NCBI GenBank assembly: GCA_020186115.1
Contig: WSYJ01000155.1
Location: 1 to 64,000 of the forward strand
Length of the DNA stretch: 64,000 nt
Reading direction: 5' to 3'
Source of the DNA: Histomonas meleagridis
Lineage: Eukaryota; Parabasalia; Tritrichomonadida; Dientamoebidae
Positions within the stretch are counted from its first letter, which is position 1, and each line of letters begins with the position of its first letter. This document shows positions 27,394-37,089 of the stretch, one piece after another. Position numbers and translations under genes: made by a program. Below the pieces are notes generated by a model that did not search any database, had not been told where the DNA came from, and saw only the letters and a program-made list of their open reading frames with translations.

Positions 27394-30351
27394 TTAGTAA
27401 GCATAATTCTTTGATAAATTCTCTGAAATAACATCAATTGTCCAATCAACTTTTTGGTTGTTCTCATATCTAAATGGAAGCTGTTCAATATATTGATGAA
27501 AATATCTTTTAATAAGGAAATCCATTACTAATGGTTCTTTTGATGCGATTACTAAGAAAACAATAAAAAATTGTGCAGCCTCAAAAGAAGTATTTGGTTC
27601 ATATATATAATTTAAAATGTTTGCATAATAATCTGGATTACATTCAAAGTTTTCTATAGTTTTGATCATATACACATTAAATTTACCAATTACTCTATTA
27701 ATTTTGTTTTTCTTTCTTTGTATTTGTTCAAGTAGTTTTTCAAATAATGTTTCATTTATTAACTTCAAAAGAGATTTTTCATTATATGATTTAACGATCT
27801 TAAATGCAGATATACAAAATTCTTCATTTTCATTTGTGAATCCTTCAATTAAAATTGGATCTAATAAAGAATGATCAAGGAAAGGATTATTTGATAATAA
27901 ATATGAAATTGTATGAGCAATTTCTTTATTTTTATATTTTATATATGTATTTATTAATATTGCCCAAATTGTTTCTAAAATAGATTTTTGCGGAATTTTT
28001 AATGATTCAATTAACTTTAAACCATATATCATATTTTCCGTTTTTATTGATTCAATGATTAAATCCCAAAAATTTCCATGTGAAATAGATGTGCATAAAG
28101 TTTTTGATCTTGATAACACATAAAGCAAAGGAACAATTGGACCTCTTTGATTATATTTTAAACAATTAGTGATAATATATTTAAAAATTATATTTCCCAT
28201 TATTAATGAGATACCAACTGATTGATTGACTAAAGCTATAGCAATTCTTTCCAAATGTTTTCTTAATGAACTTTTCTTTTCATTTTTTATTTCATCAATT
28301 CCTATAATTTCGATAACTTTCTCGTGATTATTTTCAGTCATTTTAGAAAGATATCTAAGGAAAATACCAATAGTAGTAATTGATAAATATGATATTTTTT
28401 CTAATTCAGAAATCGGTCCATATATTTCCATCATTGAAGAAAAGAATACTATTAAATATTGACCATGTAATTGATTAAATATTTTTAAAATTAATGATAT
28501 TGGTATTCTATTATAATTTGATTCTATTAAGGAAATAATAGCATTAAGAGAACCATAAGATTGAGGTAAACTTAAAAATTTCTTTATCATGTTTTCAATA
28601 TTACTAATTCTTTCTGCAATAATTTTTATTGATGTTTCAACATATTGAGGTTGTATATTAATTAAAGGTAATATTTCATCAATTACTTGTTCAGGAGATA
28701 TAATATCAATTAAATCTTCTCTATTAAGTATAGTTTTAAATAAACCAAATGCAATACTTTGAGTTTTTATAGAAATTGTTTGACTCATAAAAGATAATAA
28801 ATCATGAAATAATTCAATTGATAATGGATAATCTATTTGATAAAGTTGTTGAAGAACTTTTGGTGTTATTGGATCTAATGGATCAAGTGAATGAATTTTC
28901 TTTACAATTGAATCAGCTTCTTTTCTATGGAATTCACTTGCTTGTTTAAGAATTTGTAAATGTTTAGGTTTTGTATCCATTACCCACTCTTTAAATTCTT
29001 TCATATTTGTATCCCCAAATGTTATAACACCATTTTCTAATTTTTCTCTTATGATTGACATCTTTGGACGAGATCCTGGTTTTCTATCCCAACAACTTCT
29101 AATAAGTGATTCTATTGATTTTGGTGTATCATTTGGTATTTCTGGTCGAATGTTTTGATTATAAACAAGTGCTGCAACTTGAACAGAACTCATGGAATAA
29201 TATGGAAGCTTTTCAGTAACCATTTCCCATAAAACAACTCCATATGAATATGTATCAGCTGCAACTGTATAAGGATTTGTACTTTGTATTAAAACTTCAG
29301 GTGCAGTCCATTGAACAGTTCCAAGTTCTGTTGTCATATTCATACCAATAATTCTTGATATACCAAAATCACATATAATTGCATTATAATCTTGATCAAG
29401 AAGTACATTTTGTGATTTGAAATCACGATGAATATATCTCATTTCAGCTAAATATTCAAGTCCACGAGCCATTCCTGTAGCAATTTTAAGTTTCATTATG
29501 TTTGTAAGTTTTACTTTTTTACTATGAAGTATTTCATAAAGAGAACCATTTCCTACATATTTAGTAGCAATACAAAAAGGAGGAGTTACAGTCACACCAA
29601 TAAATTGAAGAATATTTGGATGATTTAGTTTTAATAAAGCATCTAATTCTCTTTGTAAACTTAATATATTACGATATCCAAGTTGAACAAGTTTTAATTC
29701 TTTTATTGCAATTGATTCTTTTGTTGGTTTAAATGTAGCTAATGAAACTTTTGCATATGCACCGACACCAATTTGTTTTATTATTTGGAATTGTTGATGT
29801 TGAATAATTCCATTCATTGATTTATCTTTGTATGATGATAGTTCACTAATAATTAATTTTATATCATCTATTTTATTATTTATTGCATTAGATATAGGAA
29901 TTGGTAATGTATTTGTTAAAGAAGAAAATGTTTTTCCAATTTGAATAATATCAAGATAATGTGCATAATATAAGGAATTTATATCTTTAAATGTATCAAA
30001 AAATAATGATGTTGATTGTAATTCCCATGATTTCCATAATAATTCAAGATCTTTATATTGTTGATTAATAGAATTCATTAAAAAATAACTCAAAAAATTC
30101 TCTTTTGTATATTCAGAACAAAAAGATATAAACGCAGAACATGTTTGTAAAAATTCAAATAAAACAGGACCTATTGTTGGATTAAACTTATTTTTAAGTA
30201 ACTCAAATGAAGTCTTGAATTTTTGGAGATTAGATAGAATAAGAGAAATTTTAGAAAGACCAAATGAAATTTTTGGAATTATTTTCTCAATACATCCATA
30301 AGTAACTTTAAAAGAATCAGACCATTGCTGGTAATCAAACAATAAATTCAT
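27394..30351 (-). CDS. TKL-type protein kinase with helical (ARM-like) C-terminus
   Basis: About 985 residues from the first ATG at 30351. The nominal frame opens six codons earlier at a GTG. N-terminal helical region (residues 1-190), then a tyrosine-kinase-like kinase domain (about 190-460): IGVGAYAKVSLATF, ATP Lys in IAIKELKL, catalytic loop YIHRDFKSQNVLL, CDFGISRI, and GTVQWTAPEVL. The final 500 residues are predicted all-helical and repetitive (PLLYVLSRSKTLCTSISHG, EISALIV-like runs), resembling ARM/HEAT repeats. This N-helix/TKL/long helical tail layout is a known expanded trichomonad family. All catalytic residues are present. Targets unknown. Confidence 0.88.
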   Translation of the reverse strand: MNLLFDYQQWSDSFKVTYGCIEKIIPKISFGLSKISLILSNLQKFKTSFELLKNKFNPTIGPVLFEFLQTCSAFISFCSEYTKENFLSYFLMNSINQQYKDLELLWKSWELQSTSLFFDTFKDINSLYYAHYLDIIQIGKTFSSLTNTLPIPISNAINNKIDDIKLIISELSSYKDKSMNGIIQHQQFQIIKQIGVGAYAKVSLATFKPTKESIAIKELKLVQLGYRNILSLQRELDALLKLNHPNILQFIGVTVTPPFCIATKYVGNGSLYEILHSKKVKLTNIMKLKIATGMARGLEYLAEMRYIHRDFKSQNVLLDQDYNAIICDFGISRIIGMNMTTELGTVQWTAPEVLIQSTNPYTVAADTYSYGVVLWEMVTEKLPYYSMSSVQVAALVYNQNIRPEIPNDTPKSIESLIRSCWDRKPGSRPKMSIIREKLENGVITFGDTNMKEFKEWVMDTKPKHLQILKQASEFHRKEADSIVKKIHSLDPLDPITPKVLQQLYQIDYPLSIELFHDLLSFMSQTISIKTQSIAFGLFKTILNREDLIDIISPEQVIDEILPLINIQPQYVETSIKIIAERISNIENMIKKFLSLPQSYGSLNAIISLIESNYNRIPISLILKIFNQLHGQYLIVFFSSMMEIYGPISELEKISYLSITTIGIFLRYLSKMTENNHEKVIEIIGIDEIKNEKKSSLRKHLERIAIALVNQSVGISLIMGNIIFKYIITNCLKYNQRGPIVPLLYVLSRSKTLCTSISHGNFWDLIIESIKTENMIYGLKLIESLKIPQKSILETIWAILINTYIKYKNKEIAHTISYLLSNNPFLDHSLLDPILIEGFTNENEEFCISAFKIVKSYNEKSLLKLINETLFEKLLEQIQRKKNKINRVIGKFNVYMIKTIENFECNPDYYANILNYIYEPNTSFEAAQFFIVFLVIASKEPLVMDFLIKRYFHQYIEQLPFRYENNQKVDWTIDVISENLSKNYAY

Positions 30352-30618
30352 CTCTTTATATAAAATCACAAAGATTTATAATTTTTATGATATAAATATG
30401 TTTTTTTAACATGGTTTTATTGAATTTAATTTTTGTAGAAGTTTTAAATGAAACTTATAAATTTCTTTTTTTAAAAATAGTTGTAATATTTCAAAATAAA
30501 AATTAATATGAAATGAATAAGTATTCGTTGATTAAATTGCTGTGTTTATTATAATAAGAAAAAGAAATATTTTGTAATTTGGAATAACGGTTTCGGCGGT
30601 TTGGCCGACCTTTTCCGA

Positions 30619-31104
30619 ATGGGTCATACAGCAGGTCTTCGTTGGGGAACACGCTATCTTTTCGCTAGAAAGTTCAGGAAGCATGGAATGCCAGCCCCAT
30701 CACAACAACTCCGTACTTTCAGAATTGGTGATATCGTTGATGTTCATGTCAACTCAGCTGTTATGAAGGGTATGCCACATCGTCTTTACAACGGTCGCAC
30801 AGGTACAGTTTGGAACGTTTCACCACATGCAGTTGGTCTTTTAATTTACCGCCGTGTCAATAATCATATTGCACCAAAACGTATCTACGTTCGCACAGAG
30901 CACATTCAACACTCAAAGTGCAGAGATGATTTCAAGAATCGTGTTGCACAAACACAAAAGCTTAAGAAAGAAGCCAAAGAAAAGGGAATCAAGCTTGATA
31001 AATCAGCTCTCAAGCGTCTTCCAGCACAACCAAAGGAAGCACACGTTGTGAAACCAGAAGTTATCAAGGCTGTTTGCTTCACACCATTCCGTGAAACCTG
31101 GTAA
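30619..31104 (+). CDS. RPL21: Large ribosomal subunit protein eL21
   Basis: 161 residues starting MGHTAGLRWGTRYLF. The frame is open upstream to a TTG at 30601, but the family starts here. Conserved eL21 blocks are FRKHGMPAP, FRIGDIVDVHVN, KGMPHRLYNGRTGTVWNV, YVRTEHIQHSKCRDDF and RLPAQPKEAHVV. The length matches the usual 158-160 residues. It is a 60S subunit protein near the central protuberance and 5S rRNA. The higher GC content of third codon positions suggests high expression. Confidence 0.95.
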   Translation: MGHTAGLRWGTRYLFARKFRKHGMPAPSQQLRTFRIGDIVDVHVNSAVMKGMPHRLYNGRTGTVWNVSPHAVGLLIYRRVNNHIAPKRIYVRTEHIQHSKCRDDFKNRVAQTQKLKKEAKEKGIKLDKSALKRLPAQPKEAHVVKPEVIKAVCFTPFRETW

Positions 31105-31271
31105 AAAAAAAAATAATAATCTTATTAATATCTTTCCGAAAATTTGTAAAACCATTTTGTGTTGGATAAATTCGAATGAGTAAATGTTGAATTTGTTGAT
31201 TATATTATTTGCTTTGAAGAGTTTTACAATTAATTTTTTATTTTGACAAATTTGCCAAATTAAACGTTCTG

Positions 31272-31279
31272 TCAATTCA
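31272..31279 (+). promoter_or_regulatory. Inr-like motif before the PH-pseudokinase gene
   Basis: TCAATTCA lies 17 bases before the ATG at 31289 and matches the short-leader TCA initiator style. Confidence 0.4.
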
Positions 31280-31288
31280 AGCAAGAAA

Positions 31289-32509
31289 ATGACTTCAGCC
31301 ACAGAAGAAGTACTAAAAGAAGGATGGCTTTTTAAGCAAGCAGGCAAAATGTTTAAGACATGGAATAGAAGATATTTTAAGCTAACATCGCAAGAACTTC
31401 AATATGATAAAGCGCCAAAAACTCCAATGAAAAATTCCATCAAATTAACAAAAATCAGTTACGTTGCTCTCGCTCCTGATTGTAAAAGACAACCTGCATT
31501 TAAATTCGAAATTCCAGATGTAAAAACTTATTATTTTGTGACAGAAGCTCCTAGTGAAGCTACAGCTTGGGTAAATGCTATTGAGTGTTACAGAACATCT
31601 GATGTAGATATGAAGGATATTCAAATATCTGATTTTGAAGTTGATACTCATTTACATCAATCACAAAATTGTTCAATCCAACGTGTGAAGAACAAGCTCA
31701 ACCAACAATTTTATGTCATCAAACGTTATGGGCGTTTTGCATTTGCAGGTAGAGTTGATGAAATAGTTAACAAAGAGAAAGAATTTTTATCCATTGGAAA
31801 TCCATTTGTTACATCTCTTCGTCAAATCTTATGTAATGACATGGAAGTTTGTATGATATATGATTATGTACCAAATGGATGTTTATTTACACGACTCTTA
31901 GAAGAAGGCAAATTCGACGAGAAGTCGACTGCCTTTTACAGCGCAGAAATCTTATTAGCTTTATCTTATCTTCATCAACATGGAGCTCTTGCAGGAAAGC
32001 TCACTCCAAATAGTATTTTAATTTGTCCTGATGGCCATATTAAAGTTACTGAGCCTGGTCCACAAACAATAAATCCCATGGAATCGAACGAATACACTGC
32101 TCCTGAACTTCTTGATCCTCAATCATCTGATCCAACCGTTTTAGGGGGGCCCCAACAAGTAACCGCAAAAACCGATATATATAATTTCGGTTTACTTGTT
32201 TATTATATGCTTTGTGGAATGCCACCATTTTATGATGACGATAAAGAAATACAAAAGAAGCTCATACGAGAATGTCGTATTTTTTATCCTCATCATGTAT
32301 CTGATAATGCACGATCTTTCATATCTGAATTAATGAATGTTGACCCTGAGAAAAGACCTGATTTAGAGAAGATTAAGACATTAAAGTTCTTCTCTGGCAT
32401 CTCATGGGAAATGGCATCTGCAAAACAACTTGCGCCCCCATTCATCCCATCAAAACAATACTTAACTCTGAACGAATACGAGAGAAATAACTCAGAACAT
32501 TTTTGTTGA
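31289..32509 (+). CDS. PH domain plus AKT-like pseudokinase
   Basis: 406 residues. Residues 8-105 form a PH domain (EGWLFKQAGKMFKTWNRRYF through AWVNAIECY), which would bind phosphoinositides and bring the protein to membranes. Residues 115-370 have an AGC kinase fold: Lys in QFYVIKRYG is kept, but the HRD loop reads LAGKLTPNSILI, lacking the catalytic Asp, and DFG is replaced by TEPGP, lacking the metal-binding Asp. The glycine loop is also lost. The rest of the C-lobe is well conserved (TAPELLDP, DIYNFGLLVYYMLCGMPPFY). It is thus a predicted pseudokinase of the AKT/PKB type. Likely a membrane-recruited scaffold or regulator. Confidence 0.85.
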   Translation: MTSATEEVLKEGWLFKQAGKMFKTWNRRYFKLTSQELQYDKAPKTPMKNSIKLTKISYVALAPDCKRQPAFKFEIPDVKTYYFVTEAPSEATAWVNAIECYRTSDVDMKDIQISDFEVDTHLHQSQNCSIQRVKNKLNQQFYVIKRYGRFAFAGRVDEIVNKEKEFLSIGNPFVTSLRQILCNDMEVCMIYDYVPNGCLFTRLLEEGKFDEKSTAFYSAEILLALSYLHQHGALAGKLTPNSILICPDGHIKVTEPGPQTINPMESNEYTAPELLDPQSSDPTVLGGPQQVTAKTDIYNFGLLVYYMLCGMPPFYDDDKEIQKKLIRECRIFYPHHVSDNARSFISELMNVDPEKRPDLEKIKTLKFFSGISWEMASAKQLAPPFIPSKQYLTLNEYERNNSEHFC

Positions 32510-32966
32510 ATTGCGTATTTAATAAATTTAAGTAATTTCTACTTTTTTTTGGTATGGTACTTTGCCGATCAGGATTCAACTTTTTGAATACTATGGTCCA
32601 GAATGTTTGAATTGACTGTGCTTTGTTCGGCCGTATATGCATACAATTTGAATTCCATTTTTTTGAGACGCCTTGAGTTTCATCTGGTAAAAATTCATAT
32701 CGGTTTGTCACTTTTCCTAGAATATTACTCTTAAAAAATTGTAGTCCAAAGAGAAATTTGTCAAAATTGAATTTTTTTAATTAATTTATTTTTTATTGAT
32801 ATGATTGTCTTCAAATTTAAAGGAAAAATCCATTCCGAATGAATTGTTTTAATTTTGATCAAAATTAATCTCTTTCAGTATTAACAGAGAAAATGGTCAC
32901 TGGAACTGTTTTCAATGGGAAATCAATTTAATGTAAATCTAAATACGACCAAAGATTTCTTTATGC
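32510..32966. other. Intergenic, nothing recognised
   Basis: AT-rich sequence between the ends of convergent genes. A - strand frame at 32442-32711 overlaps the end of the PH-pseudokinase gene and has no family features. Confidence 0.4.
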
Positions 32967-34991
32967 TTATTTATTTTCGTGTTTCTTTTGATTTTCCAAT
33001 TTTGCTGCTATTTTTGCGGCTCCATTTAGCGCAATATAGTCGGAGCAAATACCGGAATATGGTTCTTTACCAAAGTATCTCTTTATCATTTTTTTAACGC
33101 AAACAATATGCGATGAACCTCCCGAAAGTAAAATTTCGTCGACGTTTTCTTTAGACATATTTGCCTTTCGAAGTATATTTGTAAGATGTCCTTCTAATAC
33201 ATCAACAATAGCTGTTTGTATTAATCGTTTGAAGTCTTTACGCTTAAAGTCTTCTTGGATGAATTCATCTTGCTGATTTTGCCAATAAATTTTTGCATGC
33301 TTTAAAGACGATAATTGTCTTTTGGCACTTTCGCATTGACTTAACAAATATTTTGATTGTATTGGGTCACTTTTCACATCGAATTGATGCTTTTCTAGGA
33401 TAATTTTTGCGAAATGCTCAAATATTATTTGATCTATTAGATCACCGCCAATGTATTCATCACTTTCTATTGCTTTGATGAAATAGTTATAGTTATTATT
33501 GATGTAATTATTATTAACCACAGTTTTGTTTTCATTTATGAAATCAATGTTAACTAAACTAATCTCAAGTTCTCGACCAAAATCAAACACCAAAATATTT
33601 ATATTCTCTTTGGTGATACGCTCCCATCGTGCATTAATATATGCGTCAATCGAACATATTGGATTTTCAATAACACGAAGTGGCATTAAACCTGCCATGT
33701 TGGCTGCGTCATTAACGGATATCTTTTGTTCTTGATAAAATAATGCTGGTATTGTTATAACAGCATATTTGACTTTCTGATCATTAAGATAAAGCTCAGC
33801 GATTCGTTTCATTTCTTTGATTAAAATCGCTAACAGGCGCTCAGGGTAAATATCAACTTGTTCATTGTTATATATAACACGAATTTGTGCTTTGCCACCG
33901 TCAACAACATCAAAACCCCATTGATCCATTTTTTCTTTGACATCATCATAATCTTTTCCTAAAATTTTCATTATGTCATATACAAAATTTTTTGGCGTTT
34001 CATGTAACATTTCCTTGGCAGTTTTGCCTATGTAAATGTCTTTGCTGTTATCAGAAAAATAGAAACATAATAAAGTGGAACGGCTTTGGTATTCATTTTG
34101 AACAACTACAATGGAATTATCTTGGTGTATGGCAACTGAACATGAATGGTTGGAAATTTGAATAGCAATAATCGGAGATACGTCTTGCTTGATTGAGTCA
34201 AAAATTGGGGTAGATAGTATCTCTTTTGCTGAAGGTCGTTCTTCAGGATCGATTACAAGCATTGATTCAATTAAATTACGAAAAACTTCGTTCACTATTT
34301 CGGGGATTTCGTTTAGATCACCACTAACAACTCTGTTGCCCAAAGCATATATATTTTGGGCATCAAAAGCATGTTTTAATGTACATAATTCATATAGAAT
34401 ACATCCTAATCCCCAAATATCGACCTTATTATTATATTCTTTACCTTCAAAAATTTCGGGCGATAGATAGAGTGGTGTTCCGATTTGTGTATGGGCTAAT
34501 TCTTGTGTGGATTGAAGAGATCTTGAAATGCCAAAATCACCTAATTTAATTGTACCATCACTATTTAAAAAGATATTGCTTGGTTTAATGTCTCTGTGAA
34601 TAACTTTTTTTGAATGGATATATTCAACTGCTTTCAAAATTTGAAAAAAATAATCGAGAATAATATTATCCGGTATCCTACATTTGTATTCCTTGAACCT
34701 TTTGATTTTTCCCAATAAATCTCCACCATCTACATAATCCATGACGATATGAAATGTGTGATCTTCTTTATCTTTAAAACTTGTGATATACTTAACAACA
34801 TTTGGGTGGTCATCTAGAGACTTGAAAAGTTCGACTTCTTTTAGAATTTTTTCCTCACTAAATTTATCATTTTCGAGATTGAATGTTTTAAAAACGCATA
34901 CTTTATTGGTTGATTTTTCTTTTGCAAGAAACGCTTTACAGGTGGCACCAAAGTTGAGGTATTTTATTATTTCGAAGTTATTTTTCATCAT
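32967..34991 (-). CDS. NEK-like protein kinase fused to an Hsp70-type ATPase domain
   Basis: About 674 residues from the Met-Met pair at 34991; an upstream ATG (35048) adds 19 hydrophobic residues of doubtful reality. The first 270 residues are a NEK-like kinase: LNFGATCKAFLAK, Lys in CVFKTFN, VIHRDIKPSNIFL, KLGDFGISR, GTPLYLSPEI. All catalytic residues are present. After it, about 380 residues align with the Hsp70/actin-fold nucleotide-binding domain: IAIQISNHSCSVAI (phosphate 1), VITIPALFYQEQ, VFDFGRELEISLV (phosphate 2), YIGGDLIDQIIFEHF, and LSGGSSHIVCVKKMIKRYF (adenosine motif). There is no substrate-binding domain. By eye, the phosphate-1 Asp is Gln and the catalytic Lys is Met, so ATP hydrolysis by this half is doubtful. 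A kinase-chaperone-fold fusion is not something I know from any family. Confidence 0.85.
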   Translation of the reverse strand: MMKNNFEIIKYLNFGATCKAFLAKEKSTNKVCVFKTFNLENDKFSEEKILKEVELFKSLDDHPNVVKYITSFKDKEDHTFHIVMDYVDGGDLLGKIKRFKEYKCRIPDNIILDYFFQILKAVEYIHSKKVIHRDIKPSNIFLNSDGTIKLGDFGISRSLQSTQELAHTQIGTPLYLSPEIFEGKEYNNKVDIWGLGCILYELCTLKHAFDAQNIYALGNRVVSGDLNEIPEIVNEVFRNLIESMLVIDPEERPSAKEILSTPIFDSIKQDVSPIIAIQISNHSCSVAIHQDNSIVVVQNEYQSRSTLLCFYFSDNSKDIYIGKTAKEMLHETPKNFVYDIMKILGKDYDDVKEKMDQWGFDVVDGGKAQIRVIYNNEQVDIYPERLLAILIKEMKRIAELYLNDQKVKYAVITIPALFYQEQKISVNDAANMAGLMPLRVIENPICSIDAYINARWERITKENINILVFDFGRELEISLVNIDFINENKTVVNNNYINNNYNYFIKAIESDEYIGGDLIDQIIFEHFAKIILEKHQFDVKSDPIQSKYLLSQCESAKRQLSSLKHAKIYWQNQQDEFIQEDFKRKDFKRLIQTAIVDVLEGHLTNILRKANMSKENVDEILLSGGSSHIVCVKKMIKRYFGKEPYSGICSDYIALNGAAKIAAKLENQKKHENK

Positions 34992-35302
34992 CTCCACAAA
35001 CAATATAATTAAAAATGCCAAAACATAAATTGTTGTAACCGTTATCATTTCAGAAGTTTACTTGCAAATGCATCCAAGCTGTTTTTAGAAACAAGTTTTT
35101 TTTTAATAAACCTTATCAATACTTTTTGTTATCAAATCTATTATTTCCTTTAGCTTGTTCAAACGAAAATAAAGCAAAAATTAGAACTTTATTATTTGAA
35201 AAAAAAAATAATTTTGAACATGTTCAAAGAAGCCTATGATCTTGTGTGTGAGCTGTTCTGAAAGAACCAAAAAATTATCCACTATAAATTTTATGTATCT
35301 AA
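34992..35302. other. Promoter side of the NEK-Hsp70 gene and 3' flank of a Rab gene
   Basis: Apart from the possible 57-base N-terminal extension of the kinase gene, no coding sequence seen. Confidence 0.4.
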
Positions 35303-35905
35303 TTAGCAGCAACGTTTCGTTTTTGTTTGCTCTTCAACAACAGGGCTACCCTCATTAGGATCAGTTGTTTTTTCATTTGTTTCCACCTTGTTCATTTTAT
35401 ATGTTTGGTAAACTTGTCTTGCAATTTTGTCAAATGCTTCAACAACATTTGTGTTGTTTTTAGCTGATGTTTCAATGTACTCTATTTCAAGAGAGTCTGC
35501 GAATTCTTGTGCTTCTTGGTTGGTAACTTTTCTTTGTTCGACTAGATCAACCTTATTTCCAATCAACATAATTTTTACACTTTGATCGCAAAGACCTTGT
35601 GCATCCTCAATCCATTTGCCAATGTCATCAAAAGATTTGTGATTGTCAATTGAAAAAACAACGAAAACTCCAACAGCATTTCGATAATAAGGCTTGCAAA
35701 CAGCTTTGAATCTTTCTTGACCAGCAGTATCCCAAATTTGAAGAGAAACATCATCTCCAAAAATATTAAGAACTTTTTTGTAACAATCAACTCCAATTGT
35801 TTCAAAACATTCATCAAATGTATTTTTACATATGCGAGTTACAAGACTGGTTTTCCCTACTTGAGTGTCTCCAATGATTAGAATTTTAAAATTTGGAATG
35901 GACAT
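35303..35905 (-). CDS. Rab-like small GTPase
   Basis: About 200 residues from the ATG at 35905 (MSIPNFKILIIGDTQVGKTS). An upstream ATG at 35977 would add 24 residues, unusual for Rabs. Motifs: GDTQVGKTSL, T in switch I (TIGVD), WDTAGQERF, GNKVDL, ETSAKNN. It ends TKTKRCC, a double-cysteine prenylation site. It would cycle between GTP and GDP on a membrane compartment. It is paralogous to the GTPase on the opposite strand next to it: both share ETSAKNNTNV and EAF-KIARQ-Y. Confidence 0.9.
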   Translation of the reverse strand: MSIPNFKILIIGDTQVGKTSLVTRICKNTFDECFETIGVDCYKKVLNIFGDDVSLQIWDTAGQERFKAVCKPYYRNAVGVFVVFSIDNHKSFDDIGKWIEDAQGLCDQSVKIMLIGNKVDLVEQRKVTNQEAQEFADSLEIEYIETSAKNNTNVVEAFDKIARQVYQTYKMNKVETNEKTTDPNEGSPVVEEQTKTKRCC

Positions 35906-36084
35906 TTTTGATTTTTGTGGTTCTTCGTCCTGAATGTTATCAACGGTAATTGAATATGCACATAGAATTTTTTGCATTAGAAATTCAGAAGTATAAAATT
36001 TATTGAACGATTAAAATCAAGTCAACCATCTTTCAAAAAGTTGCTTTGCACTATTCTCAAATTTTTTTTTACATTTGAACTCAA
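35906..36084. promoter_or_regulatory. Divergent intergenic region between two Rab-like genes
   Basis: 179 bases separate the two head-to-head starts. TCAAATGG at 36081 places a TCA initiator-like motif directly on the + strand ATG. On the - strand TCAAAAATG has the same layout. Shared regulation of the pair is an inference. Confidence 0.4.
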
Positions 36085-36720
36085 ATGGACCAAGCAAAAG
36101 CCCTTTCTTTTAAATTCATTGTTATTGGTGAAACCAGAGTAGGTAAAACATGTTTGACAAAACGACTTATTAATAGTGATGCTGATTTCGAAGATATTGA
36201 AGGTGATACTTTTCAAACAGTAAGCGTTGATGTTTTTGAAAAAAAAATTGACATCAACAATGAAACAATTAGACTTGAAATTTGGGACACGGCTGGCCAA
36301 GAAAAATATGGTGCCATTGCAAAACAATATTATCGCGAGGCAAAAGGTATCCTTGTTGTTTTTGCAATTGATGACCATAAAACATTTGAAAGGGCCAAAG
36401 AATTTTATGCCGGTGTTGAAAACCAATGTGATACAGATCAAATAAGAGTCATATTAGTTGGAAACAAAGTGGATTTAATCGATAAAAGACAAGTTACATA
36501 TGAAGAAGCAAGTGGATATGCGAATTCTATAAATGTAGACTACATTGAGACCTCTGCCAAAAACAATACAAATGTTGCAGAAGCATTTGAAAAAATTGCA
36601 AGGCAAATATATACTTTATATAAAGAGAATAACGTTGTGGTAAATAATAAAATTGATGATCAGGCTACCGTAGACCTAAAACAAGAAAACGAAAAAGAAA
36701 AGAAGAGGGAATGTTGCTAA
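36085..36720 (+). CDS. Rab-like small GTPase
   Basis: 211 residues starting MDQAKALSFKFIVIGETR. P-loop GETRVGKTCL, T in DTFQTVSVD, WDTAGQEKYGA, GNKVDL, ETSAKNN. C-terminal KEKKRECC for geranylgeranylation. Similar to the neighbouring - strand GTPase, so the two probably arose by an inverted local duplication. Effector and compartment cannot be told from sequence. Confidence 0.92.
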   Translation: MDQAKALSFKFIVIGETRVGKTCLTKRLINSDADFEDIEGDTFQTVSVDVFEKKIDINNETIRLEIWDTAGQEKYGAIAKQYYREAKGILVVFAIDDHKTFERAKEFYAGVENQCDTDQIRVILVGNKVDLIDKRQVTYEEASGYANSINVDYIETSAKNNTNVAEAFEKIARQIYTLYKENNVVVNNKIDDQATVDLKQENEKEKKRECC

Positions 36721-37089
36721 TAATCACATTTCACATGTAGCTGAGTAAAAAACACGAATTCGAAAGAAAATATTTCGGTAATTGTTTGTCATTAGTGAAA
36801 AAAACTTTTTAAATTTTGAAATACTAAAAAAGAATCTTCAAATTTTCATGATCAGTTCAAGTCGAAGAGAATTATTGATACAGTTACATAATAACAACAA
36901 CACTTTAGAATGAAAAGCATATTAGCCATCGTTACTTACTTTAGAATGATCAAAAATTATATATTGAATGAATAAATATGATAGGAGATCACTCAATTTT
37001 TTGTCGTTCAAAATTGAAATGTTTATTTTTTACATTGGTTAAATCGCTTTAATAAACAACATAAAAATTAACTCTAATACATTCGTACA
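36721..37089. other. Intergenic
   Basis: AT-rich, no gene seen. Confidence 0.4.

Noticed and set aside
34992-35048. 19-residue hydrophobic N-terminal extension of the NEK-Hsp70 protein as a membrane anchor
   Set aside because: The Met-Met pair right before the kinase domain fits NEK starts better, and no initiator motif supports the longer form. Not excluded.
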